Origin: Halobacterium sp. DL1
Lineage (GTDB): Archaea > Halobacteriota > Halobacteria > Halobacteriales > Halobacteriaceae
Assembly: GCA_000230955.3 (NCBI GenBank)
Contig: CP007060.1
Location: 620,001 to 684,000 of the forward strand
Length of the DNA: 64,000 bases
Direction of reading: 5' to 3'
The translations under genes and the position numbers were made by a program. The notes below the pieces were generated by a model. It was not told where the DNA came from. It saw only the letters and a list, made by a program, of their open reading frames with translations, and did not search any database. Shown here piece after piece: positions 59,239 to 64,000 of this stretch; within the stretch, counting starts at the first letter, position 1, and the number at the start of each line of letters is the position of its first letter.

Positions 59239-59937
59239 GTGCGAACCGTCACCGACCCCGACCCGGAGACCGCCGCGGCGTTCGTCGCCGACGCCAGCAG
59301 CGACGGGCTCGCGGTCTCGCTGGTCGGGCGCTGTGCCACGACGTTCGAGGGGCGGGCGGAGCGGGCGCTGCCGGCTGGCGTCCGGCAGCTGCTGTACAAG
59401 CCCGACGACACGGTCCTCGTCCACGGCGCGTCGGGCCGCGACCCCGTCGCGTGGTCGTCGGGCGGCGGCGTGACCGCGAGCGTTGTCGACGACGCCCTCG
59501 AACTCCACTGCGGCGAGGCCGACGGCGCGGACACGCTGACGGTGCGCTTCCAGTCCGTCCGGCACGCCGCGGCGTTCGCCCCGACGAGCGTAGCGGGCGA
59601 CGTCTCCGGCACGGAGGCCGACCTCAAGGAGCGCGTGCTGTCGAACCCGGACCTCGTCGAGGCGGGGTTCCGGCCGCTCGCCACGGAGCGCGAGACGCCC
59701 GCGGGCCCCGTCGACGTCTACGGCCGCGACGCGAACGGCGCGGTGGTCGCCGTCGAACTGAAGGCGCGGCAGGCCGGTCCGTCGGCGGCCTCCCAGCTGG
59801 AGCGGTACGTGACGGCGCTCCGCCGGGACCTCCACGCCGACGCCGAGGTGCGTGGCGTCCTGGTCGCGCCCGAGGTCACGGAGAAGACCCGCCGCCTGCT
59901 CGCGGAGAGCGGGCTCGACTTCTCGCCCGTCGAGTAG
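59239..59937 (+). CDS. nucS: Endonuclease NucS (EndoMS)
   Basis: 232 residues from a GTG at 59239, with a T-rich promoter-like patch (GCGTTTTTGCC, 59204-59214) about 28 bp upstream. The N-terminal domain (about 1-110) is the beta-sandwich DNA-binding part. The RecB-like nuclease domain carries GPVDVYGRDANGAVVAVELKARQAG with the catalytic Asp and E-x-K, then SQLERYV. NucS cuts both strands around mismatches (EndoMS) and branched DNA, and docks PCNA through its C-terminus. The gene ends one base before the stop of mutS on the other strand, so mismatch repair genes of two unrelated systems are adjacent. Confidence 0.95.
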   Translation: MRTVTDPDPETAAAFVADASSDGLAVSLVGRCATTFEGRAERALPAGVRQLLYKPDDTVLVHGASGRDPVAWSSGGGVTASVVDDALELHCGEADGADTLTVRFQSVRHAAAFAPTSVAGDVSGTEADLKERVLSNPDLVEAGFRPLATERETPAGPVDVYGRDANGAVVAVELKARQAGPSAASQLERYVTALRRDLHADAEVRGVLVAPEVTEKTRRLLAESGLDFSPVE

Positions 59938-62529
59938 CTACTCCAGGTCGCGCCGGAGCTCGTTGAGCACGTTCAGCGCCTCGATCGGCGTCAGTTCCGC
60001 GACGTTCACGTCCCGGAGTTTCGCCGCCAGGCCGGCGTCCGTGCCGGTGCTCTCGTCCGCTCCCTCGTCCGCGCTCCCGTCGCGTGTCCGTTCGCCAGCG
60101 TCCGCCGCGACGACGGACTCGTCGAGGAACGTGCGGGCGCGCTCGACCACCTCGTCGGGGACCCCCGCGGTCCGCGCGACTTCGACGCCGTAGGAGGCGG
60201 TCGCCGCGCCCTCCCGGACCTCGTGCTGGAAGGTCACGCCCTCGTCGGTGCGCGTCGCCCCGAAGTGGAGGTTGACGGCGTCGGCGAGGCGCTCGGCGTC
60301 CGCGGTGAGTTCGTGGTGGTGGGTGGCGAACAGCGTCGTCGCGCCGAGTTCGTCGTGGACGTACTCCGTGACGGCGCGCGCGATGGCGAGACCGTCCGTC
60401 GTCGACGTGCCGCGGCCCACCTCGTCGAGCAGCACGAGTGAGTCCTCCGTGGCCGCCCGGAGGATGGACGCGAGCTCCGTCATCTCGACCATGAACGTCG
60501 AGCGCCCGCCAGCGATGTCGTCGCTCGCGCCGACCCGCGTGAAGATGCGGTCGACGAGCCGGAGTCGGGCGTTGGCGGCGGGCACGAAACTGCCGGCCTG
60601 CGCCAGCAGGACGACAAGCGCGACCTGGCGCATGTACGTCGACTTCCCGCTCATATTCGGCCCCGTGACCACCGCGACGCGCTCGTCGGGCGTGAGTCGG
60701 CTGTCGTTGGGCACGAAGCCCGACTCCGTCCGCTCGACGACGGGGTGGCGCCCGCCCTCGACGCGGATGCCGTCGCCGCCCATCGTGGGGCGCGCGTAGT
60801 CGTGGGCCGCGGCGACCGACGCGAAGGATGCGAGGGCGTCCAGCGCTGCGAGCGCCGCCGCCACCGCCTGCATCCGCTCGGCCTCGCGGGCGACCCTGTC
60901 ACGGACCTCGGTGAACAGCTCGTACTCGAGGTCCTGGGCGCGTTGCTCGGCGCGCACGATGTCGTCCTCGCGTTCCTTCAACTCCGGCGTGACGTAGCGC
61001 TCGGCGTTCTTCAGGGTCTGTCGGCGCTGGTACTGCTCGGGCACCGCCTCGCTGTTCGCGTGCGTCACCTCGATGTAGTAGCCGTGGACCGCGTTGTGCC
61101 CGACCTTCAGCGAATCCACGCCCGTGCGCTCGCGCTCCTCGGCCTCCAGGTCGTCGATCCACTGCTTGCCCGAGCGCTCTGTCTCCCGGAGGCCGTCGAG
61201 GGTCTCGTCGTAGCCGTCCCGGACGACCCCGCCCTCGGTGAGTTCCTGTGGCGGGTCCGGCACGATGGCGCGGTCGAGCAGGTTCCGAATCTCCGGCAGA
61301 TCGTCGAGTTCGGCGCGCAACTCCCGGAGTTTCCCGCAGTCGGCGTCCGCGAGCAGCGAGCGCACCTCCGGCACCACGTCGAGGGTGGCCTTCAGCGAGC
61401 GCAGGTCGCGGGCGTTCGCCCGGCCCCGGGACACCCGCGAGACGAGGCGCTCGATGTCGTAGACGTCCCGGAGGTGTTCGTGGAGTTCCTCGCGGGTCAT
61501 CGGGTCGGCGACGAGTTCACCGACGGCGTCGTGGCGCGCCTCGATGGCCTCGCGGTCGGTGAGCGGGCGGCGGAGCCAGTCGGTCAGCGCGCGCCGCCCG
61601 AGCGCACAGGCGGTCTCGTCGAGTACGTCCACGAGCGCGGTGCCCTCGGCGCCGTGGACGCTGCGCTGTTCGAACACCTCGAGGCTGCGCAGCGCCACGG
61701 CATCCAGCTGGAGGTACTCCCGGGGGTCGTAGCGCGTGAGGTGGTTGAGGTAGTCGAGTCGCTGGTGCCCCTCGCCCCCGCGCGTGTACTCGGCGTACGC
61801 GAGCAGCGCGCCGCAGGCCCGCACCTCCGCGTCGGCGGCGAGGGCGTCCGCGCTCCCGAAGTACGACGCCACGCGTTCCGTGGCCGCGTCGAGGTCGAAC
61901 GCCGCGTCGTCGTACTCCGCGAGGAAGGTGTCGCCGTCGAAGCGGCCCGCGTCGACGGCCGGACCGGCGACGAGCTCGGCGGGCGCGAACCGCCCCAGTT
62001 CGTCACGCACCCTGGCCGCCTCGGGGAGACTCGTGGCGTAGAAGTCGCCCGTTGAGACGTCGAGCAGCGCGAGGCCGAAGCGGCCGCTCTCGGACTGGGA
62101 CAGCGCCGCGACGAAGTTGTTGTCGTCGCCCGCGAGCAGTTCGTCCTCCGTGAGCGTCCCCGGGGTCACGATGCGTGTGACGGCCCGATCGACGACGCCA
62201 GTCACCTCCTCGGGGTCCTCTACCTGGTCGGCGACGGCGACCCGGTAGCCCGCGTCGAGCAGGTCGTCGATGTACGGTTCGGCGTTGTCGATGGGGACGC
62301 CCGCCATCGGGTAGCGGCCCGTCGAGTCCTCGCGAGCAGTCAGCGTGATCTCGCAGATGCGGGCGGCCGCCTCGGCGGCGTCGCAGAACAGTTCGTAGAA
62401 GTCGCCCACCTGAAAGAGTACGAGCGCGTCCTCGTAGCGCCGCGTGAGCTCGAAGTACTGGCTCATCATCGGCGTGAGGTCGCCCTCGCTCTCGGCCATC
62501 TGGTCGGGTGGCCCCAGCGCCGCGTCCAT
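59938..62529 (-). CDS. mutS: DNA mismatch recognition protein MutS (second)
   Basis: 863 residues from the ATG at 62529 (a TTG four codons earlier is also in frame). [27 protein letters not shown] is the complete mismatch domain start with Phe-x-Glu; its core is [27 protein letters not shown], the lever/clamp domains, Walker [10 protein letters not shown], Walker [18 protein letters not shown] and ATHHHELT follow. A Ser/Asp/Glu-rich insertion near 805-835 precedes the end ([13 protein letters not shown]). It has the full N-terminal arm that the MutS at 17945 lacks. Tail-to-tail with nucS. Confidence 0.96.
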   Translation of the reverse strand: MDAALGPPDQMAESEGDLTPMMSQYFELTRRYEDALVLFQVGDFYELFCDAAEAAARICEITLTAREDSTGRYPMAGVPIDNAEPYIDDLLDAGYRVAVADQVEDPEEVTGVVDRAVTRIVTPGTLTEDELLAGDDNNFVAALSQSESGRFGLALLDVSTGDFYATSLPEAARVRDELGRFAPAELVAGPAVDAGRFDGDTFLAEYDDAAFDLDAATERVASYFGSADALAADAEVRACGALLAYAEYTRGGEGHQRLDYLNHLTRYDPREYLQLDAVALRSLEVFEQRSVHGAEGTALVDVLDETACALGRRALTDWLRRPLTDREAIEARHDAVGELVADPMTREELHEHLRDVYDIERLVSRVSRGRANARDLRSLKATLDVVPEVRSLLADADCGKLRELRAELDDLPEIRNLLDRAIVPDPPQELTEGGVVRDGYDETLDGLRETERSGKQWIDDLEAEERERTGVDSLKVGHNAVHGYYIEVTHANSEAVPEQYQRRQTLKNAERYVTPELKEREDDIVRAEQRAQDLEYELFTEVRDRVAREAERMQAVAAALAALDALASFASVAAAHDYARPTMGGDGIRVEGGRHPVVERTESGFVPNDSRLTPDERVAVVTGPNMSGKSTYMRQVALVVLLAQAGSFVPAANARLRLVDRIFTRVGASDDIAGGRSTFMVEMTELASILRAATEDSLVLLDEVGRGTSTTDGLAIARAVTEYVHDELGATTLFATHHHELTADAERLADAVNLHFGATRTDEGVTFQHEVREGAATASYGVEVARTAGVPDEVVERARTFLDESVVAADAGERTRDGSADEGADESTGTDAGLAAKLRDVNVAELTPIEALNVLNELRRDLE

Positions 62530-62657
62530 GCAGGAGGGCAACGGGGTGGCGGCTGTTATGCTCGTCGGTTGGGACGGAATCGGGTCCGCAGCGGGTGTCC
62601 AGCGGGGTCGTCTTTCACCGGGGGTTTTTGGGTTCGCAGGCGCTAGGCCCTCCCCGA

Positions 62658-63104
62658 ATGGCGGACGTCGTCGACAGCGTCGAACGTCGCGCCGAGAACG
62701 TCTTCCGGCTACTCGGGCTCGACCGGATCGCCGCCCCGGCGCGGGCGGTCCGCGCTGTCGAGTTCGGCGTCGTCGGCACCACTGGCGCCGTCGTGAACGC
62801 CGTCGTCTTCGTCCTCGTACCGGTGGCCTACCTCCTCGCCGGTGCGCTGGCGTTCGCGGGCGGCACCGCCTGGACGTTCGTTCTCAACTGGGTCGTCACG
62901 TACGACCGCCCGGGCCACGACCTCCACCGCGCTGCTGCCCGGTACGCGTCCGTCTACGGCCTCGGGTTCGTCGTCTACTCGGTCGCGCTCGCGGTCGGCG
63001 TCGAGGTCCTCCACCTGGCCGCGTTCACGGCCAACGTCGGGGCCATCGCCGTCGCCGGCACCGTGAACTTCGCCGGTAGCGAGCTGTTCGCGCTCGGCGA
63101 GTGA
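62658..63104 (+). CDS. GtrA-like membrane protein
   Basis: 148 residues with four predicted helices (about 36-58, 64-82, 99-117 and 121-142). [21 protein letters not shown] and [20 protein letters not shown] match the GtrA/DPMS-like family pattern (FLxVGxxxxxxN, NFxxxRxWVF). GtrA proteins help flip or transfer lipid-linked sugars. It sits between two MutS-type genes without obvious relation to them. Confidence 0.88.
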   Translation: MADVVDSVERRAENVFRLLGLDRIAAPARAVRAVEFGVVGTTGAVVNAVVFVLVPVAYLLAGALAFAGGTAWTFVLNWVVTYDRPGHDLHRAAARYASVYGLGFVVYSVALAVGVEVLHLAAFTANVGAIAVAGTVNFAGSELFALGE

Positions 63105-63147
63105 CCCCGTCGGTCACCGTCCGTCCCGGTAGCACGGACCGCGGAAG

Positions 63148-63155
63148 CCTTTACC
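63148..63155 (+). promoter_or_regulatory. Promoter of the MutS-related gene
   Basis: TATA-like CCTTTACC about 27 bp before the ATG at 63178, giving a leaderless start. Confidence 0.55.
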
Positions 63156-63177
63156 CCCGGGTGTCACAGTCGGAGAT

Positions 63178-64000
63178 ATGCGACTGGAGGAGTACTGGGG
63201 TGTCGGCCCGAAGACGGCCGAACGCCTCGAGACCGAACTCGGGGTGCCGGCGGCCGTCGACGCCATCGAGAGCGCGGACGTGCGGGCGCTCGTCGAGGCC
63301 GGCATCTCTCGCGGCCGCGCCACCCGCATCCTGCGGCGCGCGAACGGCGGCGAGGGGATGGAGAAACTCGCCACCGACGACACCCGGGCCGTCTACAAGG
63401 AACTCGTCTCGCTGGCCGCGACGTACGCGGTGACCCGGCACGCGGGCGACCGCATCCGCGTGCTCACGCCGCTCACCGACCGCGCGGCGATGAGCGAGCG
63501 CCTCGACGCCGTCGAGGCCGCCCTGGAGACGTGGCGCGGCCTCGACGGCGAACGCCGCCGGGCCGTCCTCGACGTCTTCGAATCGCACGACGGTGACAGC
63601 CGACGGGCGGCCGTCGAAACGGCGCTAGCGCTCGACGACGTGGGCGTCTCCGGGGGCGTCTTCGCGTCCGTCGTCGGCCTCGACAGGGACCGACTGGAGG
63701 CGGCCGCCGATGCACTCCGCCACCTCACCGACGACGGCGTCGCCGAGGGCGCGGACGCCAAACTCGACCGACTCCGGGAGCGCACGGACGCGCTGGACCG
63801 TCTCGAACGCGACACCTTCGACGTGCTCGAGGCGGTGCGCTCGGAGGGCGTCGAGGGGACCGACGAGTTCCGCGAGGCGTTCGTCCAGTACGTCGCCACG
63901 GAGGCCGACGTGGAACCGCGGCAGGTCCGGAACGCGATGGTCGCGGACGCCGCCGACGCCCCCGACTTCGTGAGCACGACGCTCCGCGAACTCTCTGGGG
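63178..64000 (+). CDS. MutS-related protein with N-terminal helix-hairpin-helix motifs (MutS5-like), 5' part
   Basis: 274 residues are visible; the frame is open to the end of the window. It begins MRLEEYWGVGPKTAERLETEL, a helix-hairpin-helix, with a second one about residues 35-60 (LVEAGISRGRATRILRRANGG). Then a helical core follows (VYKELVSLAATYAVTRHAGDRIRVLTPL) like the lever/clamp domains of MutS2/MutS5-type proteins; there is no mismatch-binding domain I. The ATPase must lie beyond base 64000. Haloarchaea carry such HhH-MutS-like proteins in addition to MutS; they are thought to act on branched or recombination intermediates. Assignment rests on memory of homologues. Confidence 0.8.
   Translation, partial: MRLEEYWGVGPKTAERLETELGVPAAVDAIESADVRALVEAGISRGRATRILRRANGGEGMEKLATDDTRAVYKELVSLAATYAVTRHAGDRIRVLTPLTDRAAMSERLDAVEAALETWRGLDGERRRAVLDVFESHDGDSRRAAVETALALDDVGVSGGVFASVVGLDRDRLEAAADALRHLTDDGVAEGADAKLDRLRERTDALDRLERDTFDVLEAVRSEGVEGTDEFREAFVQYVATEADVEPRQVRNAMVADAADAPDFVSTTLRELSG

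Noticed and set aside
1-64000. CRISPR array, rRNA or tRNA genes
   Set aside because: No regularly spaced repeats and no conserved RNA gene sequence recognised by eye.

Overview
The window is GC-rich chromosomal DNA from a halophilic archaeon (class Halobacteria). The predicted proteins are strongly acidic. Haloarchaeal genes are present: proteasome alpha, the RNA polymerase epsilon-like protein, a UbaA-type E1 enzyme and NucS. Many start codons lie about 25-30 bp after a TATA-like box, as expected for leaderless archaeal transcripts. The genus cannot be read from the sequence alone. I recognised no tRNA, rRNA, CRISPR array or complete insertion sequence.

Layout. 1-8.4 kb: the end of a TRAP-type importer, a VOC protein, an unknown protein made of two tandem repeats, and a 2-oxoacid dehydrogenase complex (E2, SDR, E1 alpha, E1 beta, and E3 on the opposite strand), resembling acetoin/pyruvate-type complexes. 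8.5-14.4 kb: UbaA, an alpha/beta hydrolase that lacks its nucleophile serine, aconitase, a small hypothetical and an Lpd-like flavoprotein. 14.4-20.5 kb: mismatch repair genes mutL and mutS with a Tat-exported beta-propeller protein between them. 20.9-29.6 kb: housekeeping and membrane genes, including a HerA-like ATPase, a putative metalloprotease lipoprotein, psmA, a thioredoxin, the RNA polymerase epsilon-like gene and a DsbA-like protein.

29.8-58.1 kb is an accessory catabolic island. It opens with two IclR regulators in AT-richer, gene-poor DNA and continues with a carbohydrate ABC importer (ATPase, two permeases, Tat lipoprotein binding protein). It then carries three divergent GH88/GH105-type unsaturated glycuronyl hydrolase paralogues, a KdgF-like cupin, an HpcH/HpaI aldolase, an aldehyde dehydrogenase, two SDR/AKR reductases, an acyl-CoA toolkit (ligase, two enoyl-CoA hydratases, MaoC, acyl-CoA dehydrogenase, class III CoA transferase), two VOC proteins, a cytidine deaminase and three secondary transporters. 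My reading is that imported, probably unsaturated, uronic-acid oligosaccharides are split in the cytoplasm, with the acyl-CoA enzymes handling acyl or aromatic substituents or a linked side pathway. The substrate is inference.

58.1-59.2 kb looks like decayed intergenic DNA. 59.2-64 kb returns to repair: nucS, a second mutS tail-to-tail with it, a GtrA-like membrane protein, and the start of a third MutS-related gene with N-terminal helix-hairpin-helix motifs. The window therefore carries MutS (twice), MutL, a MutS-related protein and NucS.
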